The notes: generated from the letters alone by a model not told the origin. A stretch of 43,974 nucleotides of DNA from Acidimicrobiales bacterium (GCA_030748555.1 JASMLT010000009.1:1-43974); one strand, 5' to 3'. Numbered from the stretch's first letter, positions 1-8,367 are shown. Made by a program: numbers and translations.

Positions 1-72
1 AGTTATGCATTCACTCAGACTCGAGAAGTTTCGCTTTCTGCTTTTCAAACTCTTCTTCAAACACTAAAAAAC

Positions 73-149
73 TGGTGGGCCGTGAGGGACTTGAACCCCC
101 GACATCCTCCTTGTAAGGGAGGCGCTCTAGCCAACTGAGCTAACGGCCC
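73..149 (-). tRNA. tRNA-Val (anticodon UAC)
   Basis: The minus strand folds into a full cloverleaf. The acceptor arm GGGCCGT pairs with its partner next to the 3' end, the D-arm contains AGCTCAGTTGG, and the anticodon stem CCTCC/GGAGG encloses the loop CTTACAA, giving anticodon UAC. The T-arm carries GTTCAAGTC. The 3' CCA is encoded in the DNA (bases 73-75). It decodes valine GUA/GUG codons. It lies just upstream of nothing recognisable on its own strand: bases 1-72 downstream hold a short T-run (GTTTTTT directly after CCA) that may help end transcription, but no hairpin. Confidence 0.97.
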
Positions 150-179
150 GAAGATATAACTCTATCGGATTAATTTCTT

Positions 180-962
180 CTAATTATCGACTTGAAAAGT
201 TTGACGTTTGGCTAGAAGTTCATCTCCTAATTCCTTTCCCGCTGCTGCAACTGGTGTACGACGTTCCTCTCGATTTAGAACACATAATTCTCGACCTTTT
301 ACTTCGTAAACCACTCCCCCAGCTTCTTGACAAATCAACAAACCCCCGAGATAGTCCCACACCCCGTGTGCATCAGGCGTGCAGTCCACGAATGCATCTA
401 GTTGTCCATCTGCTATAGAGCAGAGTGCCAGAGCAGCAGATCCTAGATTTCTAAACTGTTCCCAACCAAGATCTTTCTCCGGCAGTCCTGAAACAGCAAC
501 AATAGATTCATTTAAAGCTGGGCAAGAGTCTCTTTTAATCTCTTCACCATCTCTTCTCGCTCCCCATCCTCTTACAGCGTCATATCTAGTTCCAGATACC
601 AAATCTGCCACCACCGCCACCCAGGGGCCTTCTCCATCTACTGCACAAAGGCTAGTTGCGAACCAAGGCAGCCCTCTCGACGCATTGGTTGAACCATCTA
701 AAGGGTCTACAACTACAGTTGGAAATACTTCACTTTCAGCAGCCAGTATTTCTGATTCTTCACTCAAAATTCCATAACCCAAAGGTTTCAACGACTCATG
801 GATTGCCGCGTCTGCGACCAAGTCGCTTAAGTACTGATCAGGCCGTTTTCCTGACAAACCCCAGTCATCATGATTTTCCAGAGCGAGAAAGACTGAATCG
901 ACCGCGTCATGCAAATCACTCAAAATACTCCGCTCTTCGAGTGGGTTTTCAGTTTTATCCAC
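180..962 (-). CDS. Inositol monophosphatase family phosphatase
   Basis: A 260-residue member of the IMPase/SuhB family of magnesium-dependent sugar-phosphate phosphatases (inositol-1-phosphate, histidinol-phosphate or related substrates). The metal-binding motifs are all visible: EES at about 68-70, DPLDGSTN at 86-93 and the WD pair at 202-203 followed by a Gly-rich tail. Length is normal for the family. The start is a GTG with no convincing Shine-Dalgarno sequence. Actinobacteria need inositol phosphatases for mycothiol and phosphatidylinositol, and the window also carries a mycothione reductase, but the substrate cannot be read from the sequence. A HisN-like histidinol phosphatase is the main alternative. 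It is transcribed towards the tRNA-Val gene, 30 bases away, and diverges from the gene at 1045. Confidence 0.9.
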   Translation of the reverse strand: MDKTENPLEERSILSDLHDAVDSVFLALENHDDWGLSGKRPDQYLSDLVADAAIHESLKPLGYGILSEESEILAAESEVFPTVVVDPLDGSTNASRGLPWFATSLCAVDGEGPWVAVVADLVSGTRYDAVRGWGARRDGEEIKRDSCPALNESIVAVSGLPEKDLGWEQFRNLGSAALALCSIADGQLDAFVDCTPDAHGVWDYLGGLLICQEAGGVVYEVKGRELCVLNREERRTPVAAAGKELGDELLAKRQTFQVDN

Positions 963-1044
963 ATATTTGTTATATCAATCAATTGATGAGTCTGACACTT
1001 TTGCCCTTAGTCTGTAGAGATGGTGATATCCGAAAGAAATAGTT

Positions 1045-1614
1045 TTGACTGTTCTTGACCTTGCAGGCTTTATAGCAAGCCTCAAAGACCTTGCGGTGGA
1101 AGCTGGATTTCATGTGCACGATGAAAGACATTTTGTCGAGACATATTCGATGCGACAAGCCTTCGAAATTGATCTGCATCCGGAGACAGCTTGCGGTGGC
1201 CCTCTAGACCTGCACCTCTCACTCGATATAGAACCTCGAACCATGATGTCTTTTGAAGACGAGGTGGTTTCATTATCTGAAGATGAACTACCCAGTGAAG
1301 ATCTAGTGGTTCAACTACTTTTATCCTGGTCATTGCCACCACTTGAAAATCGTCCAGACCTTCTTCTTCTCGCGACAGAGCTCGCTGGTATCGGGGGGAC
1401 AGATTTACCTACTGAAATCTCTGCAGTTGATTCATTCCCGAATGTAACCGACTCTCCTCAACGCTCGCTCGGAGTTGTGGGACGTCTGGAAATACCTTTC
1501 ACAAAAATATATCTAGCCGAAGAAGCGCCTCTTATCGCTGCAGCCTTTGAACGCTGCATATTCATAAGTGAATATCTTCTCGACCGAGTGCAAGTTTGGA
1601 TGGACGTTTCATAA
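1045..1614 (+). CDS. Hypothetical protein, 189 aa
   Basis: I do not recognise this protein. It is acidic and soluble-looking, with no signal peptide or membrane segment. The first third contains an HVHDERHFVETY stretch, the middle is rich in Leu, Glu and Asp, and the end (VGRLEIPF, then a Leu/Ala-rich helix) looks like a compact alpha/beta domain. The start chosen is TTG, with a weak purine-rich GAAAG about 8 bases upstream; the first in-frame ATG is at codon 36, which would remove the N-terminal helix. It diverges from the phosphatase gene (82-base gap) and is followed after 45 bases by the YHYH-protein gene on the same strand, so the two may be co-transcribed. Confidence 0.65.
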   Translation: MTVLDLAGFIASLKDLAVEAGFHVHDERHFVETYSMRQAFEIDLHPETACGGPLDLHLSLDIEPRTMMSFEDEVVSLSEDELPSEDLVVQLLLSWSLPPLENRPDLLLLATELAGIGGTDLPTEISAVDSFPNVTDSPQRSLGVVGRLEIPFTKIYLAEEAPLIAAAFERCIFISEYLLDRVQVWMDVS

Positions 1615-1659
1615 TCGATGAAATAGCTATTTTAGTTACAGTAAAAAATCAGGAAAACT

Positions 1660-3210
1660 ATGAAAATTAGTCGGGAAAGACTATTACTTGCTTCACTTGT
1701 TACTGTCTTCATGGTTTTATCTTGGTCGTGTTCGAACTCGTCAGAAGATCAAAGTATCCCGATTAAAATTCAAACCCCAACCACCCAGACTCAAAAGACC
1801 ACCACTACACAAGCACCAGAACCTGAACTTTCTTTAGCCACTCCTGATGCCACACTCAAAGCCTGGATGATCAACGAAGATGGAGAAACAGCTGCTGTAA
1901 TTAAAGACGAGTCTTCCATCCCTATAAACATCCAATCAGCTGAATTGACAGAAATTGACGGTGAACTGTTCGTTAAAATCGGAACTTCAGGTATCCCCAA
2001 CTATGTGAGTGTGATCGATGAAAAAACTCAAACCTTTTTGTCAGAACGCCCACTTGCAAGTAGGGATTTTCGTGGAGGTAGACCTTTGGTAGGTGTCGGC
2101 TCCAGAGTGCAGTTTGGTGAAGACATTGGCTACAACTCGACTGGTTGCCAAAATCTTCTGGGAACAGGTTACGGCTACTGGCCGCCGGGTCCCGTTTGTC
2201 CCGAAAATCAGGAAATTGAAACTACTTTCGCAATTTACCCGACAGAAACAACCGAAAATAATTCTGAAGCTCAAGGCCTTGGTTCAATAGGTCTCTGGGT
2301 TAACGGAGTTGCCGTTTTCGGTTGGAGTGACGGACAGTCATGGCAGCAAGAGGGCAATTGGCACAATATTGCAGCAATTGCCGAAGAATACGACCTTGAT
2401 ATCTGCCCTGGGCATTCAGCTCAGGGCACCTATCATCACCATTCACATCCAATTTGTTTAGCTGAACAGCTTGAAGATATCGGAGCCTCTCATTCACCCG
2501 TTTACGGATTTGCAATTGACGGAGTTCCAATAGCAGGCCCCTGGGTTGACAGCGGTCTACTGGCTCGATCCTCTTGGCTGCCTAGAGATTACAGCACTGC
2601 TGATTCGATAACCGGTTGCGGTGAAATCGGAAAAAGAACCTGTCATCTAATTGACCAATTGAATCCCAACGCGGGGACTGTTGAAATAGACGCTTCAGCC
2701 CCAAGCACAAGCGATGTTGTCACCTCTCTGTCGGGAAACAACTTTGTCGCACTATCAGGTTTCTATATGGAAGATTGGTATTACGAATCATCTCTGAATG
2801 ACAATTCTCTGCAATCACTAGATGAGCACAACGGTCATTTCGGAGAACTTCCCGGATACACAGACCCTTTATACCATTACCACGTGACACGAGAACGAAA
2901 TGATGATGGCTCTTTTTTCGAGGTTTTCCCTTACTACATTGGTCCTACTTTTTACGGGGAAATAAAAACAGTCCTTGGCAATGGTCCTCCTGGTGCAGGA
3001 CGACAGGGACCCCCACCAGGTGTTGAACAACAAGGCCCTCCCCCGGGAGGTGGAAGGCCGGATCTGCCTGCGGTGGCACAAGCACTAGGCGTGGATGTAA
3101 CAGACCTTATGAATGCTCTCGGGCCGCCACCTCCTGATCTTCACTCCGCTGCAACCGCCTTAAACGTGTCCTTGGAGGAACTTCAGATACTAATGGGCCC
3201 TCCTGGGTAG
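1660..3210 (+). CDS. Secreted or lipid-anchored YHYH-domain protein
   Basis: A 516-residue exported protein. Residues 1-24 form a signal peptide with a Cys at 24 (context LSWSC); the lipobox is non-canonical, so lipid anchoring is likely but not certain. A Ser/Thr/Gln linker follows. The body matches the YHYH family: a His cluster YHHHSHP at 258-264, FAIDGVPIAGP shortly after, and YHYH itself at 405-408. The His clusters suggest metal binding; the biochemical role of the family is not established. The last 75 or so residues are odd: Pro/Gly-rich segments (GPPPG repeats) enclose two copies of a short helical unit, LPAVAQALGVDVTDLMNALG and its relative with SAATALNVSLEEL. Start is ATG. Probably acts at the cell surface. 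Confidence 0.85.
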   Translation: MKISRERLLLASLVTVFMVLSWSCSNSSEDQSIPIKIQTPTTQTQKTTTTQAPEPELSLATPDATLKAWMINEDGETAAVIKDESSIPINIQSAELTEIDGELFVKIGTSGIPNYVSVIDEKTQTFLSERPLASRDFRGGRPLVGVGSRVQFGEDIGYNSTGCQNLLGTGYGYWPPGPVCPENQEIETTFAIYPTETTENNSEAQGLGSIGLWVNGVAVFGWSDGQSWQQEGNWHNIAAIAEEYDLDICPGHSAQGTYHHHSHPICLAEQLEDIGASHSPVYGFAIDGVPIAGPWVDSGLLARSSWLPRDYSTADSITGCGEIGKRTCHLIDQLNPNAGTVEIDASAPSTSDVVTSLSGNNFVALSGFYMEDWYYESSLNDNSLQSLDEHNGHFGELPGYTDPLYHYHVTRERNDDGSFFEVFPYYIGPTFYGEIKTVLGNGPPGAGRQGPPPGVEQQGPPPGGGRPDLPAVAQALGVDVTDLMNALGPPPPDLHSAATALNVSLEELQILMGPPG

Positions 3211-3217
3211 AAAATCA

Positions 3218-3229
3218 TATACCGGTATA
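3218..3229. promoter_or_regulatory. 12-bp perfect palindrome (candidate operator)
   Basis: TATACCGGTATA reads the same on both strands. It lies just after the YHYH gene stop and 65 bases ahead of the nitroreductase ATG. A second perfect palindrome lies 17 bases further on. Such a pair between genes is suggestive of binding by a dimeric repressor, but no regulator gene is adjacent, so this is inference. Confidence 0.3.
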
Positions 3230-3246
3230 CGATTCGTATTAATCAG

Positions 3247-3258
3247 GATTCTAGAATC
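3247..3258. promoter_or_regulatory. 12-bp perfect palindrome (candidate operator)
   Basis: GATTCTAGAATC is self-complementary and lies 35 bases upstream of the nitroreductase ATG, where a promoter or operator would be expected. Its right half contains TAGAAT, which resembles a -10 hexamer. It is too short and is not followed by a T-run, so it is not a terminator. Confidence 0.3.
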
Positions 3259-3293
3259 AAGCAGTTGAATGAATCTTAAAAGTTAGGTGATTT

Positions 3294-4436
3294 ATGTCTT
3301 TCAATATTGAAGAAACTGACCGTCTCCTTTCGACCACTCGCTCCGTGAAGAAACGTCTTGATTTAGAACGTGAAGTTTCAGAAGAATTAATACTTGACTG
3401 CATAGATATTGCTGAGCAAGCACCCACAGGTGGAAATCAATCAAGTCGCCGGTGGCTGGTTGTGCGAGATTCGAAAGTAAAAAAAGAAATTGCTGAAATG
3501 TACCGTGAAGTAGGAGGCCAATTTCTAAAAGAACAGTCTGAACGTTTAGATGGGACCGGTCATCACAATGAAAAAACTATTAAAGCCTCCTCATATCTAG
3601 CTGAACACTTAGAGGAAGTTCCTGTTCTTGTTCTCGTAACTATCTACGGTGAACACGACGGTAGTGGACGACCCGGCCTTTTCGATTCTGTCATCCAGGC
3701 CGCTTGGAGTTTCTGCCTTGCTTTACGTTCGCGCGGGTTAGGAAGCGCGTGGACGACAATGCATTTAGGTAACGCAGACAAAATAGCGGAGCTTTTGAAC
3801 ATACCCGAAGGAGTAACCCAGATAGTTTTACTTCCTGTTGCTCACACCTTGGGAGAAGATTTCTCTCCGGTTTCTCGTGATTCTGCACGCGAAATCACAT
3901 GGTTTGAGAGCTGGGGTAAAACCACCAGGGAACCAACAAATGGTTTAGCTTTATTTCAGGATGGACCAGGCCTTACTGTAGAAACTGATATTAAGGCCAC
4001 TCCTGAAAAACTGTGGGGTCTTATCTCAGATATTAATCTTCCGAGCAATTTCAGCAATGAGTTCGAAGGAGCCGACTGGTTGGATGAACCTCCACAAGAA
4101 GGTGCCCGATTCATGGGGCGTAACAAAAATGAGAGGATCGGCGAGTGGGAAGTTACTTGTTACATAAAATCATTTGAACCCAATAAAGTTTTTGCTTGGG
4201 CCGCTGGTGATATTGAAAAACCTGCTGCCACCTGGGAGTTCCGTCTAACTCCACTAGCTGGCGCCACACGACTCAGTTTCGCTATGGTTCTAGGGCCTGG
4301 ACCTTCCGGTCTTACACGAGCTATTGAATCTAACCCTGATCTAGAAGAAAAGATTATTTCAAACCGTCAAAGAGACCAGTACCTGAATATGCGCAGAACC
4401 GTGGAAGGGATAAAAGCGTTAGCCGAACAAGAGTAA
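3294..4436 (+). CDS. Nitroreductase fused to an SRPBCC domain
   Basis: A 380-residue two-domain protein. Residues 1 to about 205 are a nitroreductase-family flavoprotein: TTRSVKKR at 14-21 is the usual phosphate-binding arginine region for FMN, and APTGGNQ at 43-49 is the second FMN-contact motif. Residues about 224-375 form an SRPBCC (START/polyketide-cyclase-like) domain, starting with VETDIKATPEKLW and containing the family's ligand-pocket strands ending in the C-terminal helix. The fusion suggests that the second domain holds or delivers a hydrophobic substrate for the flavin. The start is well supported by AGGTGA 6 bases before the ATG. It is related to the nitroreductase at 4867 but that one lacks the second domain. 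The substrate is unknown. Confidence 0.85.
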   Translation: MSFNIEETDRLLSTTRSVKKRLDLEREVSEELILDCIDIAEQAPTGGNQSSRRWLVVRDSKVKKEIAEMYREVGGQFLKEQSERLDGTGHHNEKTIKASSYLAEHLEEVPVLVLVTIYGEHDGSGRPGLFDSVIQAAWSFCLALRSRGLGSAWTTMHLGNADKIAELLNIPEGVTQIVLLPVAHTLGEDFSPVSRDSAREITWFESWGKTTREPTNGLALFQDGPGLTVETDIKATPEKLWGLISDINLPSNFSNEFEGADWLDEPPQEGARFMGRNKNERIGEWEVTCYIKSFEPNKVFAWAAGDIEKPAATWEFRLTPLAGATRLSFAMVLGPGPSGLTRAIESNPDLEEKIISNRQRDQYLNMRRTVEGIKALAEQE

Positions 4437-4447
4437 ACTCTCTAACA

Positions 4448-4816
4448 CTACAAAACGGTTTTCTCCTCACCGAGAAAACAGACCGACCTCTCCCAGTCAA
4501 CGAAATTCTTTTCATCCTCTAGAAATGCTTTGAAAGCTTTTTGCCCTTCACCAGAATTCCATTGCGTCTTGAAGGTTTCAAGGTCGTCTATCCAGATCTC
4601 AGCCACTCCATCAAACTCATTACCTCCATTGCGAATTTCCCGAAGTGGTGAATTTTCTTTCTCGGAAAGAGGGAAAACTTGAACATATTTCTTTATCCCT
4701 AAAACTTCTACGGCATTCGCTGGAGCGGAAAATGGATGCTTGTTCTCCCAATAATCTTGAAATTGTTCGCGCGTCAAATGCGGCAGCCTGTACATACAAA
4801 AAGTTAATTTCATCAT
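4448..4816 (-). CDS. EthD-like small protein
   Basis: A 122-residue protein of the EthD/dimeric alpha-beta barrel type. The N-terminal strand MKLTFCMYRLP, then LTREQFQDYWENKHP, is the family pattern (a strand, then an F..YW...H helix). EthD proteins accompany oxidative pathways and are thought to form small ligand-binding or catalytic dimers. The gene sits between two nitroreductases: it converges on the first (11 bases apart) and diverges from the second with only about 50 bases shared. That arrangement suggests common use but not a single transcript. Two ATGs are adjacent at the start; either works. Confidence 0.75.
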   Translation of the reverse strand: MMKLTFCMYRLPHLTREQFQDYWENKHPFSAPANAVEVLGIKKYVQVFPLSEKENSPLREIRNGGNEFDGVAEIWIDDLETFKTQWNSGEGQKAFKAFLEDEKNFVDWERSVCFLGEEKTVL

Positions 4817-4866
4817 CTTTTAAATTTTACTTCCGTGTACTTGTCTACTCCACGTTAAACGCAACT

Positions 4867-5544
4867 ATGGTCACTGTTATGGAAAAACTAAATCTCTCTG
4901 CCGATGAACTACTTTCAACCACTCGATCCGTACGGAAACGATTAGACTTTGACCGTCCAGTTGACGAAAAGCTTATAAATGAATGCTTAGAAATGGCCGT
5001 TCAAGCACCCACGGGTTCAAATAGTCAGAATTGGCGCTTTCTAGTAGTCACAGACCCCGAAAAACGTTCTGCTCTTGCTGACATATACAGAAAGGGTTTC
5101 GAGGTTTACGCAAACATGGTTGGTAGTGCTGGTCAGTTAGCTGAAGTGGCAGAAAGCGAAGAAAGAGCAGCGCAACAGGTGAGAGTTACTGAATCCGCCA
5201 CTTATCTGGCAGAAAACATGGAGCGTGTACCCGTCATGATGATTCCCTGCCTGCCGGGACGTGTGGATCAGATGCCTGGTTTAGCCGGCGCTTCGCTTTA
5301 TGGCTCGATAATCCCTTCCGCTTGGAGTTTTATGCTTGCCGCACGCGAACGCGACCTTGGAACTTGCTGGACGACAATTCATCTCATCTTTGAACAAGAG
5401 GCGTCAGAAGTCTTAGGCATACCATTTGAGGAAGTAACCCAAGTCGCTCTGATAACTGTGGCTCACACTATCGGTTCTGATTTCAAGCCCGCTAAACGCA
5501 TACCTCTAGATGAAGTTGTCTCCTGGAACGACTGGAAACCATGA
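4867..5544 (+). CDS. Nitroreductase family protein
   Basis: A single-domain nitroreductase-type FMN protein of 225 residues (221 if the ATG at 4879 is used). The start ATG VTVM region is chosen because the longer open frame upstream overlaps the divergent EthD gene and is not protein-like. The motif order is the same as in the gene at 3294: LSTTRSVRKRLDF, then QAPTGSNSQNWRF, then an AWSF helix, CWTTIHL and the terminal DEVVSW. The shared wording (LLSTTRSV, QAPTG, AWSF) shows the two are paralogues, probably from local duplication followed by gain or loss of the SRPBCC domain. It ends 2 bases from the convergent rsmE gene. The substrate is not evident. Confidence 0.85.
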   Translation: MVTVMEKLNLSADELLSTTRSVRKRLDFDRPVDEKLINECLEMAVQAPTGSNSQNWRFLVVTDPEKRSALADIYRKGFEVYANMVGSAGQLAEVAESEERAAQQVRVTESATYLAENMERVPVMMIPCLPGRVDQMPGLAGASLYGSIIPSAWSFMLAARERDLGTCWTTIHLIFEQEASEVLGIPFEEVTQVALITVAHTIGSDFKPAKRIPLDEVVSWNDWKP

Positions 5545-5546
5545 AA

Positions 5547-6251
5547 TCATTCGCCGATTTCGCTTATACGCCCGTCCCTTAAAGAAGTAAGTAAAACTCC
5601 CGCTGAAATTGCAGCTGTCTCAGACCGCAGAACAGAACCACCCAGTGAAAAACATTCTTTTCCATCCAACTCATCAGGGGCCCAACCACCTTCTGGACCG
5701 ATTATCAGGCAAGAACAATCGAGAGAAAGTTTTTTACCGCCAGGGTGGGCTAACGCAATTTTTTGTTGATCCTCCAAAGCGGCTAAGGGAACAGTTCTCA
5801 ACACCTCTGGGATGTAAACTTGTCTCGACTGCATGGCCGCTTCCCTGGCTATGCGATTGAAACGCTTTTCGCTTTCAATTATTTTTCTTTCGCTCCACTG
5901 GACCACCGAACGTTGCGCCACCACTGGGATAATCTTATTCACCCCTAATTCAGTCAACTTTTGCACCACCATTTCTGGCTTTCCTTTTTTAATGAGCGCA
6001 AAGCCAACTGTTATTTCTATTTCAGGTTTAGGTTCAAAAAAGATCTCTCCGGTCAATTCAAGTGGGGGTCCATAAACGCACTCCCTCCAATTCCCTTTAG
6101 CATCTGAAACTGTTATTCCATCACCTGCTCTGAGACGCAAAACTTTTCCAAAATGATGAACATCCTCGTCGCTCAAGCAGGGGTTATCGATGTCATCTAC
6201 AAATGCATGAGGAAAATTTAGGTCTATTAGAGAAATATCTGAACCCCTCAA
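5547..6251 (-). CDS. rsmE: 16S rRNA m3U1498 methyltransferase RsmE
   Basis: A 234-residue SPOUT-type methyltransferase that methylates N3 of U1498 in 16S rRNA using S-adenosylmethionine. The N-terminal PUA-like part contains [13 protein letters not shown], and the C-terminal knot holds IIGPEGGW and LRSETAAIS, both diagnostic of RsmE. Length is normal. The start is TTG and overlaps the dnaJ stop as TTGA, which implies translational coupling. An rsmE gene following dnaJ is a common bacterial arrangement, so it belongs to the hrcA-dnaJ operon. Confidence 0.95.
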   Translation of the reverse strand: MRGSDISLIDLNFPHAFVDDIDNPCLSDEDVHHFGKVLRLRAGDGITVSDAKGNWRECVYGPPLELTGEIFFEPKPEIEITVGFALIKKGKPEMVVQKLTELGVNKIIPVVAQRSVVQWSERKIIESEKRFNRIAREAAMQSRQVYIPEVLRTVPLAALEDQQKIALAHPGGKKLSLDCSCLIIGPEGGWAPDELDGKECFSLGGSVLRSETAAISAGVLLTSLRDGRISEIGE

Positions 6252-7348
6252 CTAAACGCCGATCGGAATTTACCGATTATTCCTTCATCAGGAGGGTTCA
6301 CTTCATCATCTCTGACTCCTGCAAAATCTCTTATGAGCTTCTCCTCTGCTGGTGTCAGGTCTTTAGGGGTTTCCACTATTACTTCAATGAGCAGATCTCC
6401 TCTTCCTCTCCCTTGCAGGTGAGGAACACCTCTTCCACGTATCCTCATCACTTGTCCACTTTCGACACCTTTTGGAATAACGATGGTTTCTGAACCGTCA
6501 AGAGTTTCAATCGCCATTTCAGCTCCAAGGATTGCCTGTGTCATCTGCACTGGGAGTCTTCGCAACAAGTCATAATCTCTACGCTCAAAATATTGATGCT
6601 CCTGCACTCTTATCTGCACATAGAGGTCACCGGCAGGACCACCCCATGGTCCAACAGCACCTCTCCCAGTCAGTCGTAGTGTTGTACCATCATCGACACC
6701 CGCTGTCACCTGAACTGAAAAAAAGTCATTTACTACGTTTCTTCCCTCACCTCCACACTCTTCACAAGGAACTGGTATCACCCAACCCATCCCTCCGCAA
6801 GCGTTGCACGCAACGGAAGTCATCATCTGGCCTAAAAGTGACTGCCTTACTTGTTGAACCTGACCGCTACCGTTACAAGGACTACAGGTTTCACGAGTTG
6901 AGCCTTTAGATGCACCAGTCGCTTCACAGGTATTGCAAGCTAAAGCTGTTTTAATCTCGATTTCCTTTTCACAACCGAACACTGCCTCAGCAAATTCCAG
7001 GTGTAGTGAAGTCTCTAGATCCTGACCTTGTATAGGCCCTGTTCTTCTTCGCGATTGCGAAAAGCCTGAACCGAAAAAAGACTCGAAAATATCACCTATT
7101 CCACCAAAAGGATCACCCATCGAGGAGGTGCTTCCGACATCTCCAAAGCGGTCATAACGGGATCTCTTTTCAGGATCCGACAGCAGCTCGTATGCGAATG
7201 CGACCTCTTTAAACTTTTCTTCAGCTTCTGGGTCGTCTGGATTCGCATCAGGATGGTACTCGCGCGCCAGGCGGCGATAAGACTTCTTTATCTCTTCCGT
7301 TGAGGCATTTCGCTGCACCTGTAGCACTTCATATGGGTCACTGGACAT
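6248..7348 (-). CDS. dnaJ: Chaperone DnaJ
   Basis: A 366-residue type I Hsp40 co-chaperone that stimulates DnaK ATPase activity and delivers unfolded clients. The J-domain spans about 1-70 with HPD at 32-34, followed by a Gly/Phe-rich linker. Four CxxC zinc modules follow: CNTC, CSPC, CNAC and CEEC, each with trailing Gly. The C-terminal substrate-binding domains ([17 protein letters not shown] and later) are complete. It starts at ATG 4 bases after the hrcA stop. A perfect hairpin overlaps the hrcA stop and covers the only Shine-Dalgarno-like sequence (GAAGG, 8 bases before ATG), so translation may be controlled by RNA structure. Confidence 0.96.
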   Translation of the reverse strand: MSSDPYEVLQVQRNASTEEIKKSYRRLAREYHPDANPDDPEAEEKFKEVAFAYELLSDPEKRSRYDRFGDVGSTSSMGDPFGGIGDIFESFFGSGFSQSRRRTGPIQGQDLETSLHLEFAEAVFGCEKEIEIKTALACNTCEATGASKGSTRETCSPCNGSGQVQQVRQSLLGQMMTSVACNACGGMGWVIPVPCEECGGEGRNVVNDFFSVQVTAGVDDGTTLRLTGRGAVGPWGGPAGDLYVQIRVQEHQYFERRDYDLLRRLPVQMTQAILGAEMAIETLDGSETIVIPKGVESGQVMRIRGRGVPHLQGRGRGDLLIEVIVETPKDLTPAEEKLIRDFAGVRDDEVNPPDEGIIGKFRSAFS

Positions 7349-7351
7349 TTT

Positions 7352-7368
7352 TTTAACCTTCGGTTAAA
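7352..7368 (-). promoter_or_regulatory. Hairpin covering the dnaJ ribosome-binding site
   Basis: In the minus-strand transcript the arms TTTAACC and GGTTAAA pair perfectly (7 bp) around a GAA triloop. The likely dnaJ Shine-Dalgarno sequence GAAGG lies half in the loop and half in the 3' arm, and the ATG begins 3 bases after the stem. The stem is AU-rich apart from two closing C-G pairs. It is followed by A residues rather than U, so it is not a terminator. A weak stem across the ribosome-binding site of a heat-shock gene fits an RNA thermometer, which is inference. Confidence 0.5.
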
Positions 7369-8357
7369 TGGTCACCTAAACTCCGACCGACAATTCCGAC
7401 TGTCGCAAGTGCTTGAGTGTAGTCCATTCTTGTCGGGCCGAGAATACCAATTGAGCCTGCTGCCTCACCATCAATTTCATACGGAGCTACAACAAGCGAA
7501 CATTCAGCCAGATGATCGACACCTGTTTCAGTTCCTATAACAACGCTAAGGCCACGATCGATTACACCTCGAATCAAACTAACCACAATCATTTGACGTT
7601 CTAACAAGTCTAAAACTTTTCGAATACCTTCAGGTCCTGAGAGGGATCCTGCAAGAACCGATGTGCCTCCCACATAAACAGTTTCCTTCGTTTGGACTAA
7701 AGAGGTGAGAGTTTTCTCGACCTCTCTTACCAGATAGTCAACGTTAATGTTCCCACTTGGTGGGACTTCCGGCAGAGAACCCAGTCGGAATCCTCTGAGG
7801 TGTTTCGAAAGATATTGATTTGCTTTATCGAGATCGGTTTCATTTAGAAGTACTTCTTTAGAAATATCGAGTGAATGCTTTTCCACTACCCCATTGGAGG
7901 TAACTAAGACAAGCAGGATTTGATCAAGCGAAAGGTCGACCAAATGCACTGAACGTACCGTCTGATGATCGGAATCGGGTGAAAGAACAACACCAGCGCT
8001 TCCGGTCAATGCAGCTAGAAAATTGCTTGTCTCCTGCAACATTTGTTCAATCTCAATATGCGACCTATCAAAAAAAGACTTGATCTGTTGGTTTTCAACC
8101 CGGTCGAGTCTTACAGGGCCCAACAAATTATCAACGAAGAAACGATAGGCCTTTTCAGTGGGAACACGACCAGCTGAAGTGTGCGGCTGATCCAAATAGC
8201 CTTCAGATTCCAGAAGCGCCATCTCATTTCTTATCGTCGAAGAAGAAACGTCTACTGACTCAGATCTTGCGACCGAACTCGAACCGACCGGTTGAGCAGT
8301 TTCTATGTACGCCTCAACAACAGCGCCTAAAATCCCTGCTTTTCTTTCGTCTAGCAT
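7353..8357 (-). CDS. hrcA: Heat-inducible transcription repressor HrcA
   Basis: A 334-residue HrcA-family repressor, which normally binds CIRCE operators and represses chaperone genes. The N-terminal winged helix is clear: [21 protein letters not shown], then [18 protein letters not shown]. The middle and C-terminal GAF-like dimerisation region carries VVIGTE and [12 protein letters not shown], the classic HrcA ending. It begins at ATG within a short hairpin and is followed after 4 bases by dnaJ. I looked for a CIRCE inverted repeat (TTAGCACTC and its complement) near lepA, hrcA and dnaJ and saw none, so this operon may not be autoregulated through a standard CIRCE. Confidence 0.95.
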   Translation of the reverse strand: MLDERKAGILGAVVEAYIETAQPVGSSSVARSESVDVSSSTIRNEMALLESEGYLDQPHTSAGRVPTEKAYRFFVDNLLGPVRLDRVENQQIKSFFDRSHIEIEQMLQETSNFLAALTGSAGVVLSPDSDHQTVRSVHLVDLSLDQILLVLVTSNGVVEKHSLDISKEVLLNETDLDKANQYLSKHLRGFRLGSLPEVPPSGNINVDYLVREVEKTLTSLVQTKETVYVGGTSVLAGSLSGPEGIRKVLDLLERQMIVVSLIRGVIDRGLSVVIGTETGVDHLAECSLVVAPYEIDGEAAGSIGILGPTRMDYTQALATVGIVGRSLGDHLTEG

Positions 8358-8367
8358 CCTTCGGATG
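8355..8367 (-). promoter_or_regulatory. Hairpin containing the hrcA start codon
   Basis: The minus-strand transcript forms CATCC-GAA-GGATG, a perfect 5-bp stem with a GAA triloop, and the hrcA ATG makes up the end of the 3' arm. The loop and closing pairs (CCGAAGG) are the same as in the hairpin ahead of dnaJ. A GGGAG at 8371-8375 lies 13 bases from the ATG, which is too far unless the hairpin is present or unfolded. It may restrict initiation at low temperature, which is inference. Confidence 0.4.

Noticed and set aside
1..72. A 17-codon minus-strand frame (GTG start, Lys/Glu-rich) just after tRNA-Val, and a 20-codon plus-strand frame
   Set aside because: Neither has a ribosome-binding site; the minus-strand one would start only a few bases after the tRNA 3' end. 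Both are expected by chance.
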